A DNA stretch of 39,568 nucleotides from Cnuella takakiae (lineage in GTDB: Bacteria; Bacteroidota; Bacteroidia; Chitinophagales; Chitinophagaceae): assembly GCF_001953305.1 (NCBI RefSeq), contig NZ_MTFE01000010.1, positions 3,930,946 through 3,970,513 of the forward strand, read 5' to 3'. Shown in pieces: positions 1 through 8,281 of this stretch (position 1 is the first letter of the stretch; each line of letters starts with the position of its first letter). The position numbers and the translations under genes are program-made. The notes under the pieces are model-generated. The model did not search any database, was not told the DNA's origin, and saw only the letters and a program-made list of their open reading frames with translations.

Positions 1-15
1 AAATAAAGATGCACG

Positions 16-954
16 CTACACTAAGGCTACATCCTGTAGAAACCTTTCGCGGTAAACGCTGCTGATGCCTTCTTTGAGCGGAATAGATGCCTTCCACCCC
101 AAACCTGTCAGTTTGGAAACATCCATCAATTTACGTGGCGTACCATCGGGTTTAGAAGTATCGAAATGAAGCTCGCCCTGGTACCCTACAATCTCGCGGA
201 TCATTTCGGCCAGATTGCTGATCGGCAAGTCAGTGCCTACACCGATATTAACAAGTCCCGCTTCGTTGTAGTGCTCCATTAGGAAGGTACAGGCATCTGC
301 CAGGTCATCGGCATGCAGAAACTCGCGCAGCGGCTTGCCCGTTCCCCAAAGTTCCACGGCAGGTGCACCTGCGAGTTTGGCCTCATGCATTTTGCGCAGG
401 AGGGCAGGCAACACATGGCTGTTTTGCAGGTCGTAGTTATCGTTTGGACCATAAAGGTTGGTGGGCATTACCGAAATAAAGTTGCAGCCATACTGCGCCC
501 TATAAGCATCACACATCTTGATGCCTGCAATCTTTGCGATGGCATAAGGCTCATTGGTGGCCTCGAGGAGGCCGGTCAGCAGGTGCTCTTCTTTGAGCGG
601 CTGTGGCGCCATCTTTGGGTAAATACAGGAAGAACCGAGGAACATCAGCTTTTTCACCTCCTGCACATAGGCTTGGTGAATCACATTGTTCTGGATCATC
701 AGGTTCTCGTACAGGAAATCGGCGCGGTAAGTATTGTTGGCTACGATGCCTCCTACTTTAGCTGCTGCCAGAAAAACATACTCGGGTTTTTCCGCAGCAA
801 AAAAGTCGGCAACAGCCTGCTGATTTCGCAAGTCCAGTTCTTTGGAAGTGCGCAACACAAAGTTGCGGTATCCATCCTTTTGCAACTTGCGCAGGATAGC
901 TGACCCAACCATGCCACGGTGACCGGCGATGTAAATTTTAGCGTTTTGGTGCAT
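16..954 (-). CDS. fcl: GDP-L-fucose synthase
   Basis: Converts GDP-4-keto-6-deoxy-D-mannose to GDP-L-fucose by 3,5-epimerisation and NADPH reduction, using the product of the gmd gene just upstream. An extended-SDR fold is visible: the nucleotide motif AGHRGMVG (about residues 10-17), catalytic Ser in GSSCIYP (about 108), and Tyr137/Lys141 in YAIAK, almost the same numbering as E. coli Fcl. I start it at the ATG at 954 (312 aa; the family is about 320) because the sequence from there, [14 protein letters not shown], aligns with the family start. A longer reading from 999 would overlap gmd and adds a tail that looks non-homologous. It lies 37 bp after gmd in the same orientation, so the two are probably co-transcribed. 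No Shine-Dalgarno is seen. It is the last gene in the window and ends 15 bp from the edge. Confidence 0.95.
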   Translation of the reverse strand: MHQNAKIYIAGHRGMVGSAILRKLQKDGYRNFVLRTSKELDLRNQQAVADFFAAEKPEYVFLAAAKVGGIVANNTYRADFLYENLMIQNNVIHQAYVQEVKKLMFLGSSCIYPKMAPQPLKEEHLLTGLLEATNEPYAIAKIAGIKMCDAYRAQYGCNFISVMPTNLYGPNDNYDLQNSHVLPALLRKMHEAKLAGAPAVELWGTGKPLREFLHADDLADACTFLMEHYNEAGLVNIGVGTDLPISNLAEMIREIVGYQGELHFDTSKPDGTPRKLMDVSKLTGLGWKASIPLKEGISSVYRERFLQDVALV

Positions 955-991
955 GAGGCTTGTAACGTTTACGATTGAAAAGTAACTGAAA

Positions 992-2101
992 TCATTCAAA
1001 CTGCTTTAATACTTTAAAGCCTTGTTGCTGCAACATCTGTTCCCGGCGAAACAGTTCAAGGTCTGCACGGACCATTTCAGCAATCATTTCAGGAAGACTG
1101 TAATGGGGTTGCCATCCTAACTCTTGCTGTGCTTTAGATGCATTTCCAATGAGTAAATCAACTTCTGTTGGCCGAAAGTATCGGGCATCAATGCGCACCA
1201 CGGTTTGCCCAACGGTAAAGGGGAAGGAACCATCACAAGCTTGAACCACCCCTACTTCTTCTACCCCGGCTCCTTCAAAGGACAAATTCACGCCTATTTG
1301 CTCAAAAGCCATCCTGATAAATTCGCGCACTGTTGTTGTGATACCAGTTGCTACCACATAGTCGCGGGGCGCATCTTGCTGTAACATCAGCCACATAGCT
1401 GCCACATAATCCTTAGCATGTCCCCAATCGCGTTGTGCGTCAAGGTTGCCGATGTACAAACACTTTTCCATGCCTAAAGCCATTTGTGCTACGGCTCGTG
1501 TAATCTTTCGGCTGACAAAAGTTTCACCACGTAATGGGCTTTCGTGGTTGAACAAGATACCATTGCATGCATACATACCATAAGCCTCGCGGTAGTTCAC
1601 CGTAATCCAGTAGCCATAGAGTTTTGCAACGCCATAGGGCGAGCGGGGATAAAAAGGCGTACGCTCACTTTGCGGTACTTCCTGCACCAACCCGTACAAC
1701 TCGGAGGTGGATGCCTGATAGATCCGCGTTTTATGAGAAAGCCCCAACAATCTAACTGCCTCGAGTATCCGCAAGGTGCCCAGGCCATCCACATTGGCGG
1801 TATACTCCGGTGTATCGAAGCTCACCTTTACATGGCTCATGGCGCCCAGGTTGTAAATTTCATCGGGCTGCACTTCCTGTATGATGCGAATCAGGTTGGT
1901 ACTGTCGGTAAGATCGCCATAATGCAGTACGAGATTACGGTGCTGCTCATGGGGGTCCTGGTATAGGTGGTCTATTCGGTTGGTATTAATCAGCGAGCTA
2001 CGGCGTTTGATGCCGTGCACCATATACCCCTTACCCAGGAGTAACTCGGTAAGATAGGCGCCGTCCTGCCCAGTGATGCCGGTGATGAGAGCGGTTTTCA
2101 T
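992..2101 (-). CDS. gmd: GDP-mannose 4,6-dehydratase
   Basis: Produces GDP-4-keto-6-deoxy-D-mannose from GDP-D-mannose, the first step to GDP-L-fucose, in the cytoplasm. The protein has 369 aa (E. coli Gmd has 373) from the ATG at 2101. The start is set by [17 protein letters not shown], with the NADP motif GITGQDG at residues 8-14. Catalytic Thr132/Glu134 lie in STSELYG and Tyr156/Lys160 in SPYGVAK. The family signature [12 protein letters not shown] is present. A reading from 2140 would add 13 residues with no family support. Just upstream is the decayed acyltransferase remnant, so gmd-fcl may be a separate insertion at the left end of the locus. No GDP-mannose-forming genes (manB/manC) are present here. 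An imperfect 7-bp hairpin near its 3' end has no U-tract. Confidence 0.96.
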   Translation of the reverse strand: MKTALITGITGQDGAYLTELLLGKGYMVHGIKRRSSLINTNRIDHLYQDPHEQHRNLVLHYGDLTDSTNLIRIIQEVQPDEIYNLGAMSHVKVSFDTPEYTANVDGLGTLRILEAVRLLGLSHKTRIYQASTSELYGLVQEVPQSERTPFYPRSPYGVAKLYGYWITVNYREAYGMYACNGILFNHESPLRGETFVSRKITRAVAQMALGMEKCLYIGNLDAQRDWGHAKDYVAAMWLMLQQDAPRDYVVATGITTTVREFIRMAFEQIGVNLSFEGAGVEEVGVVQACDGSFPFTVGQTVVRIDARYFRPTEVDLLIGNASKAQQELGWQPHYSLPEMIAEMVRADLELFRREQMLQQQGFKVLKQFE

Positions 2102-2108
2102 GGTTTTA

Positions 2109-2429
2109 TTAACTAACTCTAGCAAAATAGTTGATTCCAATAACTATTATGAAAAAGGTGAAATGGAATGAATTTGTATGCTGTAAAACAATACGTGCAA
2201 ACAAGCTGTCCAAAAATCTCTGTTGGTTATTGCGCTAAACTCAAACTTCCGCTCATTATTTGAGCCCAGAATAAAGCCGCTGAGCATAAAAAAGAAACTC
2301 ACACCAACATACCTGTCAAGAAACCACTCCTCATAATTTTTTTTGAAATCCGAATTTGCAGAAAATAAAAGCAAATCAGAATGGCTCAAAAAAACAAAAA
2401 AAGCGCAATGATGTGAGTGGCTTTATCAT
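2109..2429 (-). pseudogene. Decayed N-terminal fragment of an acyltransferase-3 (OafA-like) gene
   Basis: The remnant starts at an ATG at 2429 reading MIKPLTSLR, then a run of seven T, a G and seven T breaks the frame. The next frame continues LSHSDLLLF, then RYVGVSFFFMLSGFIL and ITNRDFWTA. After FWTA the homology steps into another frame, reading LFARIVLQHTNSF, and stops at 2109 beside gmd. The order LTSLRFF / SHSD / VGVSFFFMLSGFIL / RDFW-AR-ARI is the classic N-terminus of membrane O-acetyltransferases of the acyltransferase-3 family, normally about 350 aa. Only about the first 100 residues remain, with at least two frameshifts and no C-terminal membrane domain. One frameshift sits in homopolymers and could be a read error, but the 3' loss could not. 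It probably once O-acetylated the polysaccharide. Confidence 0.72.
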
Positions 2430-2613
2430 GGTACGAATTATTGAAAGCCGTGTTTAATGATATCGGAGTGAATTTTCAGAACACAACTCCCTTAAAATGA
2501 AAATAGTTATAAACGAATGTCCTACCGGACTTCATAATGAAGATGTCTAAACCAAGATTTCAACATCATTTATAACACTAAGCTAACTTGCCCCATAATG
2601 ACGTCAATCGAAA

Positions 2614-3165
2614 TCAGTGTGCAACGCCTTTCCGGCCTGCTACATTAAAAAAGGTTTGCATCAGTATCTGGACATCAAAAAGAAAAGACCTGCGTTGAAG
2701 ATATTCTTTTTCATACCTCACCTTTTCTTCCAATGACAACTCATCCCGGCCATTTACCTGCGCCCAGCCGGTAATACCCGGTTTCAATGTATGAACGCCT
2801 GCATCAACCCGCATCTTCATCAGATCGTCCTGATTATACAATGCTGGTCTTGGACCGACAAAAACCATGTCCCCTTTGATGATGTTGATTAGGTTGGGTA
2901 GTTCATCCAAACTTGTCTTTCTTATAAATTTTCCTACCCGTAGCAGGTACTTCCCAGAATTGCCTAACAGGTGAGTTGCCACATTCGGCGTATCCTTACG
3001 CATACTTCTAAACTTATAGATATAGAAGAATGAATAGTTCAGGCCTACCCTCCTTTGCTTGAAGAATACCGGCAAACCATCTTCATACCAGATGAGGAAA
3101 CATACAACCAGAAATACCGGAATCAACAAAAGCAACAATAAAAACGCGAAAAACCTATTGAACAT
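2614..3165 (-). CDS. Initiating sugar-phosphate transferase, PglC-like (undecaprenyl-phosphate HexNAc-1-P transferase)
   Basis: Small monotopic phosphoglycosyltransferase of 183 aa that would load the first sugar of a repeat unit onto undecaprenyl phosphate at the inner membrane. An N-terminal re-entrant hydrophobic segment (residues 5-26) is followed by FKQRRVG, KFRSM, the catalytic Asp87-Glu88 pair in SLDELPN, GDMVFVGPRP (99-107) and [15 protein letters not shown]. It lacks the long N-terminal membrane region of WcaJ and matches the PglC/WreU size class. The ATG at 3165 is preferred; a TTG at 3171 is an alternative. It begins 6 bp after a 4-ketosugar reductase gene, which suggests the substrate is UDP-QuiNAc or a stereoisomer, as in the WreQ-WreU pair of Rhizobium etli. 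That substrate is inference. Confidence 0.92.
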   Translation of the reverse strand: MFNRFFAFLLLLLLIPVFLVVCFLIWYEDGLPVFFKQRRVGLNYSFFYIYKFRSMRKDTPNVATHLLGNSGKYLLRVGKFIRKTSLDELPNLINIIKGDMVFVGPRPALYNQDDLMKMRVDAGVHTLKPGITGWAQVNGRDELSLEEKVRYEKEYLQRRSFLFDVQILMQTFFNVAGRKGVAH

Positions 3166-3171
3166 GAACAA

Positions 3172-4062
3172 TTAGATTGAAATATTGCCAAGTACCGGCT
3201 TAGGGTTCCAGCCAAAAGCGTTACGAGCCTTTGAGTCATCAAAAGTAAGCGGAGCAAGAATCTTGTTTAGTTTAGAAGTGTTCAAAGGAAATCGTTCACC
3301 AACAAGATCACCAAAAAGTGCTGCCAACTTGGCGATCGTATACGGCATATTGTATACTTTAGTCCGCCCCACCTTGTTGGCCAGCACCGTACTTAATTCT
3401 TCAAACGACGGATGGATGCCGTCGGTAAGATTGTACGTGCCGGGAACCAGCGATGAAGGGATAATGGCATGCGCCACATCTGTGGCTAATACCATGCTTT
3501 TTCGGGCTTTACCTCCGGCTATATTAAAGTAAAATCCTTTCTTTATGGCAGCAATCATTGCACCCAGATTTCCCGGAGGATTGTCTCCTGCAATCAAAGG
3601 CAGCCTTAATACCGTACATTGAACTCCCTGTTGTTCAGCCCACTCCTTTACAAAAGCTTCTGTAATCACTTTACTTTTCCCGTATGGCTCAGTAGCTCCC
3701 AAGGCTGTTTCCTCATTAATCTGCATTCCCCTACTCAGGCCATATACTGCCACCGTGCTTATAAAAATAAACCTGCCTTTGAAGCCGCTCACTGTAAGAG
3801 CAGAACATAGGTTCTTTGTTCCGTTCAGGTTTGTGTCGAAGAATGCCTGTGCCTCAACAGCGGTGCGCGGCACCATATGTGCCTTACCGGCGCAATGCAC
3901 AACAAGATCAAAGAGTTCATCCAGGCGGGGCTGCTCTTTAGCCAGGTCACAAACTAAATCGCCTCTGCTCCTGCCCATGGATACCAACTTACCGTGCTGC
4001 TTCATCTCCAAGGCAATCTGCCTACCCAAAAACCCGTTACCACCCGTCAACAACGTTTTCAT
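3172..4062 (-). CDS. NAD-dependent epimerase/dehydratase, probable UDP-4-keto-6-deoxy-HexNAc 4-reductase (WbpV/WreQ-like)
   Basis: Extended SDR of 296 aa. The dinucleotide motif GGNGFLG is at residues 7-13, Ser102 is in FISTVAVYG, and Tyr127/Lys131 are in YGKSK. The overall pattern (CAGKAHM, STVAVYG, EPYGKSK, RLPL) is that of WbpV/WreQ-type reductases, which reduce UDP-2-acetamido-2,6-dideoxy-D-xylo-4-hexulose to UDP-QuiNAc or UDP-FucNAc. The required 4-keto precursor would come from the WbpM-like enzyme encoded at 33153-35066. The gene lies 3 bp after a GT2 gene and 6 bp before the PglC-like transferase, so reductase and transferase are probably made together. The family is solid; the exact stereochemistry of the product cannot be read from sequence. 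Confidence 0.85.
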   Translation of the reverse strand: MKTLLTGGNGFLGRQIALEMKQHGKLVSMGRSRGDLVCDLAKEQPRLDELFDLVVHCAGKAHMVPRTAVEAQAFFDTNLNGTKNLCSALTVSGFKGRFIFISTVAVYGLSRGMQINEETALGATEPYGKSKVITEAFVKEWAEQQGVQCTVLRLPLIAGDNPPGNLGAMIAAIKKGFYFNIAGGKARKSMVLATDVAHAIIPSSLVPGTYNLTDGIHPSFEELSTVLANKVGRTKVYNMPYTIAKLAALFGDLVGERFPLNTSKLNKILAPLTFDDSKARNAFGWNPKPVLGNISI

Positions 4063-4065
4063 GAC

Positions 4066-4893
4066 TCAAGACCTCGCAAATTTTTTATATACAAATTGCA
4101 TAAATAATTTAGGGAGGAGGCGCAACAACGACTTGGTAATGATTAAACCGGAGAACTGCAAATAATTGATATTCTTCAATCTTAAACTCGCCTTGTAAAA
4201 AGCAAATTCTTTTTGCAAGTAACTCCAGCCATGTCTGCGGCCGATCATATCATTGCCCACCCTGAAGTAAAGTAAAGAATCTCTGATGTTGGCAAACTTG
4301 TAGCCTTTCACCAACATCCTCACCCAAAGGAAGTAATCCTCGAATAAAGGCATATCCATGTAGGAACCACTTTCAAGGACTGCAGCCTTTCTGAACATAA
4401 CCGTAGGGTGTGAAATCGGGTTAAGAAAACGCGCCTTTCGTTTTATTTCCGGATGGCTTAAAGGCTGGACTTTAAACTTGCCATAATCACCTGGCATACT
4501 AACAAATTCTTCCATTGAAGAACCTAAAACCTCAATCTCGTTGTTTTCAAAATATGCTACCTGTTTTGCAAAACGATCCGGCTTACAAATGTCATCAGCA
4601 TCCATTCGGGCCACAAGGTCATATGAGCAATGCAATAAACCTTCCCGAAGTGCGATGCCAAGCCCCTGATTTTTGGGAAGAGAAACAATTTTGATATTGA
4701 TCTCAAAGTCTTGTTCCGCAGAATGCCTGAATGCTGATATTACTTCCTTGATGTTTACCCCCACTTCCCCGTCCAATACTATTACCACCTCGCTTGGCAG
4801 CAATTTTTGTTTGAGCAGGCTGTTCAAAGCCATGTCAAGGTGTGACTGGTCTGCTCCTTTATAAACAGAAATCAAAACACTAAACTGCGTCAT
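4066..4893 (-). CDS. Family 2 glycosyltransferase (AmsE/WcaA-like)
   Basis: GT-A fold transferase of 275 aa that adds one sugar of the repeat unit on the cytoplasmic face. The start MTQFSVLISVYKG is the usual GT2 first strand. The nucleotide-sugar motif NQGLGIALREGL is followed by the DxD metal site in ARMDADD (about residues 115-121). FEDYFLWVRM near 200 is the ED-x-x-xW acceptor/catalytic motif. The C-terminal 60 residues are basic and hydrophobic, consistent with membrane association. The ATG at 4893 overlaps the preceding gene by 14 nt, so translational coupling is likely. Similarity in order of motifs is to amylovoran AmsE-type enzymes; donor and linkage are unknown. Confidence 0.9.
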   Translation of the reverse strand: MTQFSVLISVYKGADQSHLDMALNSLLKQKLLPSEVVIVLDGEVGVNIKEVISAFRHSAEQDFEINIKIVSLPKNQGLGIALREGLLHCSYDLVARMDADDICKPDRFAKQVAYFENNEIEVLGSSMEEFVSMPGDYGKFKVQPLSHPEIKRKARFLNPISHPTVMFRKAAVLESGSYMDMPLFEDYFLWVRMLVKGYKFANIRDSLLYFRVGNDMIGRRHGWSYLQKEFAFYKASLRLKNINYLQFSGLIITKSLLRLLPKLFMQFVYKKFARS

Positions 4894-5827
4894 TTACAAA
4901 ATTTACAGATTGGGTTAAACGAACAGTGTTATCAACGTGAAGGATTTCGGGTAACTGGGCGGAAGCATTTGCCTGTCCACCCAGGAACCGACCGGCTAGG
5001 TTGCTCAGGCCCCGGGAAGCAAAAAGCAGCGATACAGTAGGCTTGGCCGATAGCAAGGTCAGGATCAAATTCTTTATAGTGCTATCACTATACTTTTTGT
5101 TGGTTGCTTCAACGATCGTGATCTGCAGGTTAGCCATGAGGAATATCTCACGCCATGTTGCGAAGACGCAGCGTTCTGCCGGTACACTCAAAACCATTGG
5201 TTGATCAAAAGGCTCTTTATCAGAACGGAGCAGGGTTGCAATATAATCTACAAGATGTTCAACTTGAATAAACACACCCGTCTTTGCTCCAGAAGAGGGC
5301 AGGTAAGCCGTCTTTACCGATCGCAACCTGTTCAAAAAAGCATCCCAATTGCCTCCTGAACCCAAAACGTTGGGAACCCTCAAAATCTTAAGGCCGGGAA
5401 TTTTTGTTGCAATCAGCTTTTTGTCGATCAGCAGTTTCAACCTGCCGTAATAAGAGGCAGGACTTGCCACATCCAGAATTTTCACTGCGCCTTCTTTCCC
5501 GTCCAGTACAGATATCGTACTCAAATGCAAACTACATTGAGGCTTGATAGCCTGTGCAAGCCGTATAAAACAACTCAGAATCTTCTTGTTCGCGAAGGGC
5601 TGTGCGCCGTCATAGGCACAATTAAGCATGCCAACTTTATTCCCCCTGCACCGTTCTATCAATTTAGTAAGGTCCGCATTATTATAGGTATAAACAGAAT
5701 GGTTCATACTGGGTGGCAAACGAAGTCCTGTGCTTGTTACCAGGTGATATTGAAAGGCAATGGAATTCAGCCGAATGAATTGCTGCGCAATAAAACTATT
5801 TGCTCCAAGAATTATAATGTGCTGCAT
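4880..5827 (-). CDS. Atypical NAD-dependent epimerase/dehydratase (SDR), partner of the GMC oxidoreductase
   Basis: Protein of 315 aa with an SDR-type Rossmann start MQHIIILGANSFIAQQFI. The third glycine of the usual GxxGxxG is replaced by Ala. Catalytic-type residues are still visible: Ser in HLSTISVLDG and YxxxK in YYGRLK, plus RVPNVLGSGGNWD in the substrate region. I use the ATG at 5827 because the Rossmann strand begins there, although this overlaps the GMC gene by 32 nt; the reading from 5869 would add unrelated residues. The C-terminal half is poorly conserved and I cannot name a substrate. Its overlap with the oxidoreductase gene suggests that the two proteins act in sequence on one sugar, for example oxidation and then reduction at the same carbon. 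That is inference. Confidence 0.78.
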   Translation of the reverse strand: MQHIIILGANSFIAQQFIRLNSIAFQYHLVTSTGLRLPPSMNHSVYTYNNADLTKLIERCRGNKVGMLNCAYDGAQPFANKKILSCFIRLAQAIKPQCSLHLSTISVLDGKEGAVKILDVASPASYYGRLKLLIDKKLIATKIPGLKILRVPNVLGSGGNWDAFLNRLRSVKTAYLPSSGAKTGVFIQVEHLVDYIATLLRSDKEPFDQPMVLSVPAERCVFATWREIFLMANLQITIVEATNKKYSDSTIKNLILTLLSAKPTVSLLFASRGLSNLAGRFLGGQANASAQLPEILHVDNTVRLTQSVNFVNDAV

Positions 5828-7313
5828 ACTGCATATTGATATGACCTGCGAGGCGTATTGCCAGAGCAATGATGGTTAACCCGGAATTTACATTTCCGGA
5901 AGTAGTGAAGACCGAACCGTCGGCTACATATAAATTACTGGTACCAAATGCAAGGCAATCTGCATCAACAACTGCGTCCGCAGCATTGACACCCATTCTA
6001 CAGGTACCAACATGGTGCGCCGCGCTGCTGAATATTTTTAGCCAGCGTTCCATCTCGAATCCTAAGGAGGTTGTAGCAAGGTCCGTATCAAAGCATTCAT
6101 CCACCAATGATACATATTTCCGCATACCTGCAATATCCTGGTCTGTAAGCTGCCAGTTTACCTTAGCTATGGGGTATCCCCATTGATCCTTGATTTGAGA
6201 AAGGGCAACACTGCTATCGAAGTTGGGCACCTGCTCAGACATTAGGAATAAGTCGGCATATTTGTAAACAACGTTGAAAGTGGTTTTATAAGCCAGAATT
6301 TGCCGGGCAAGATTTATATTGCTCATTATGGTATAAACCTGCTTCAAAGACACCTTGTAATCGCGCAATGATAAAAGCGAAAGCTTTACCTCCTCTGCTT
6401 TGTCATTGATCCCTTCCACAAACGACGGCCTGAGAAAGAAGTTGTGATTGGGCAGTTTTAATTGCCTTTGAGCTGATTCAGATAAGACCACACCGGCTTT
6501 GATTCTGGTGTTCGGTTTGTACCGGAAATCTGAAAACAGCCTTGCTTTGGTTGGGCGGCGAAACTTGAGCTGCTTGAAATTACCCATCGGATGATCCTGA
6601 AGGTAACGGCCGACATTTGCCACACCTTCCAGCGCGATGGTGGTTGAATTCAATAAAATACGGGGCGTTTCCAACGCGCCAGCACTCAAAACGATAACCC
6701 GTCCTTCGTAAAATTCAAATGCCCCGTTACGAAGTGAGAAGCATTTCACCCCTTTCATTTTCCTGCGGTCGTCTTCTGCACCACATACTTCCAAACATAC
6801 CGTATCAGTTAAGATAGTTACGTTGCTCAACCGGTTCAAGAAAGTCCGTACGCGGTATTGCGGCTCCGGTTGTTGAAAAATTTTGATCTCGAAAGCTTTT
6901 CCAAGCCGGATTGGGCTATGGTCATCAGCGAAACTCTTCTTTGCCTCCTCGGCATTAAAATACTTATAGTCGGAGATTCCCAGATCAGCTGCCGCTTTTT
7001 GATAAAAAGGCTCAAGATCATCACGGGTGATGGGCCACCCGCTCTTGGGTATCCATTCCCTTTTTCCAAAATCGACCGGATCGAGCGGCGACAAAACAGA
7101 ATGCCACAAATTTGAAGTACCTCCTAATTCAATAGAACGTGTTTCCGGCCAGTTAAAACTTCTGCCGTGCTCCTCAAAATTTACTACGTCTGATGACTTC
7201 TTTGTAGCGCCACCTGCTTCAATCAACAGGACCTTGAGTTGCGGATCAAGATACTTGGCGAGAAATGCGCCACCCAAACCACTTCCCACAATAATCATAT
7301 CATATGGTTCCAT
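5796..7313 (-). CDS. GMC-family FAD-dependent oxidoreductase
   Basis: Flavoprotein of 505 aa. The FAD-binding motif VGSGLGGAFLAKYL is at residues 8-21, then GGTSNLWH, the middle SAGALETPRILL motif, and a complete C-terminal GMC signature: HHVGTCRMG (His), VVDADCLAFGTSNLYVADGS and SGNVNSGLTIIALA (Asn). The His/Asn pair is the expected catalytic pair for alcohol or sugar hydroxyl oxidation. There is no signal peptide, so it should act in the cytoplasm, probably on a nucleotide- or lipid-linked sugar. The ATG at 7313 shares one nucleotide with the stop of the preceding gene (TGATG). The longer annotated start at 7316 is TTG and is less likely. GMC enzymes do not belong to the core O-antigen gene set, so this is an accessory sugar-modifying function of unknown product. 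Confidence 0.9.
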   Translation of the reverse strand: MEPYDMIIVGSGLGGAFLAKYLDPQLKVLLIEAGGATKKSSDVVNFEEHGRSFNWPETRSIELGGTSNLWHSVLSPLDPVDFGKREWIPKSGWPITRDDLEPFYQKAAADLGISDYKYFNAEEAKKSFADDHSPIRLGKAFEIKIFQQPEPQYRVRTFLNRLSNVTILTDTVCLEVCGAEDDRRKMKGVKCFSLRNGAFEFYEGRVIVLSAGALETPRILLNSTTIALEGVANVGRYLQDHPMGNFKQLKFRRPTKARLFSDFRYKPNTRIKAGVVLSESAQRQLKLPNHNFFLRPSFVEGINDKAEEVKLSLLSLRDYKVSLKQVYTIMSNINLARQILAYKTTFNVVYKYADLFLMSEQVPNFDSSVALSQIKDQWGYPIAKVNWQLTDQDIAGMRKYVSLVDECFDTDLATTSLGFEMERWLKIFSSAAHHVGTCRMGVNAADAVVDADCLAFGTSNLYVADGSVFTTSGNVNSGLTIIALAIRLAGHINMQYAAHYNSWSK

Positions 7314-8281
7314 CAAATACTACCTTTTAATGTTGCTAGATTCTGTTCAAAGGATGTTGGTATAAAGTTCCAGGCAGACGAATCTGCTATTCGTTGTGGC
7401 CGCTCACTGAACTGTGCAGATAAGAACAACTCCAGTTCCTCTTGGTTGTTATAAAATTGGATTCCGGTGTTCCCAAACAAAGGCCTGTAATTGGCGGCTC
7501 TGGGATAAATAGCCCGGGTCCTGTTTCGTAAAGATTCAAGCAATGAAAGCGGAAGGTTCTCTGCCGAACTAAAACTTATATGGAAGGCATAACGATGATA
7601 GGGAACAAAAGGAACATACCCCTTCAGCTGAACGTTAGGGAAAGACCCTAATTCGTCCGCCAGACTTTGCTCCACAATTTTACCATAGATGTCTATTTGC
7701 CATCGTTTCAGCTCTTTTCCCTGGTTCAAATACAACAGTAACAGGTTGTATTTTCTCCGATCAATATTGCCGACAGCTACTAGTGTTGCTTCTTTAGGAT
7801 CGACTGCCGCATACTCCTCATGCCAGACATTGGTAACCGGATTTATCAGTGTGAGGGTACTTCTACATAGAAAACCAAGTAACTTCTCAAAATAAGGATT
7901 TACAAAAATGACTTTCCTGCAAAACACAAACCCCATCAGGTACTGAGGAAAAAGATAAAGACCTTTTAAAAAATAAATCAAGGAAGCAAACATCAGTTTG
8001 GGCCAGTTGCCATGGTAGAACTGAAGTGTATTATGATTGCGAAAAAGCGGAGCAAAAATGGCATAATGGTCATCGAAGAATACCGCATCATAGTGATTTG
8101 ATCGCACTTGCAACAGTTGCTTAAAAAAGCGCCATCGTGAAAACAACTTCACATTGTGCTGATACAAGGCAATAAGGTCAACAGTGCTGCTTTTTTCGAG
8201 CGCCTGCCTATACTGCGAACTCACCCGGGTACCTCCGGTAAGCGAAGGCGACGCAATCTTAGTTACCCACAAAATCTTCAT
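7313..8281 (-). CDS. Glycosyltransferase, GT-B fold (GT4-like)
   Basis: Protein of 322 aa that starts MKILWVTKIASPSLTGGTR, the typical N-terminal strand and glycine-rich loop of GT4-like enzymes. The C-terminal half has VAVGNIDRRKYNLLLL (start of the donor domain) and SSAENLPLSLLESLRNR, a variant of the E-x7-E donor motif at about residues 250-262. A hydrophobic stretch around 115-145 could be a membrane-binding surface. The ATG at 8281 is chosen from the conserved start; it overlaps the preceding gene by 23 nt. The stop is joined to the GMC start as TGATG. Sequence is divergent, so donor and acceptor are unknown. Confidence 0.82.
   Translation of the reverse strand: MKILWVTKIASPSLTGGTRVSSQYRQALEKSSTVDLIALYQHNVKLFSRWRFFKQLLQVRSNHYDAVFFDDHYAIFAPLFRNHNTLQFYHGNWPKLMFASLIYFLKGLYLFPQYLMGFVFCRKVIFVNPYFEKLLGFLCRSTLTLINPVTNVWHEEYAAVDPKEATLVAVGNIDRRKYNLLLLYLNQGKELKRWQIDIYGKIVEQSLADELGSFPNVQLKGYVPFVPYHRYAFHISFSSAENLPLSLLESLRNRTRAIYPRAANYRPLFGNTGIQFYNNQEELELFLSAQFSERPQRIADSSAWNFIPTSFEQNLATLKGSI

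Noticed and set aside
1003-1020. Inverted repeat GCTTTAA-TACT-TTAAAGC
   Set aside because: It is inside the end of gmd and has no U-tract; likely a consequence of coding sequence.
2528-2545. Palindrome CTTCAT-A-ATGAAG upstream of the pseudogene
   Set aside because: Only 6-bp arms in AT-rich DNA; no adjacent promoter element to support an operator.
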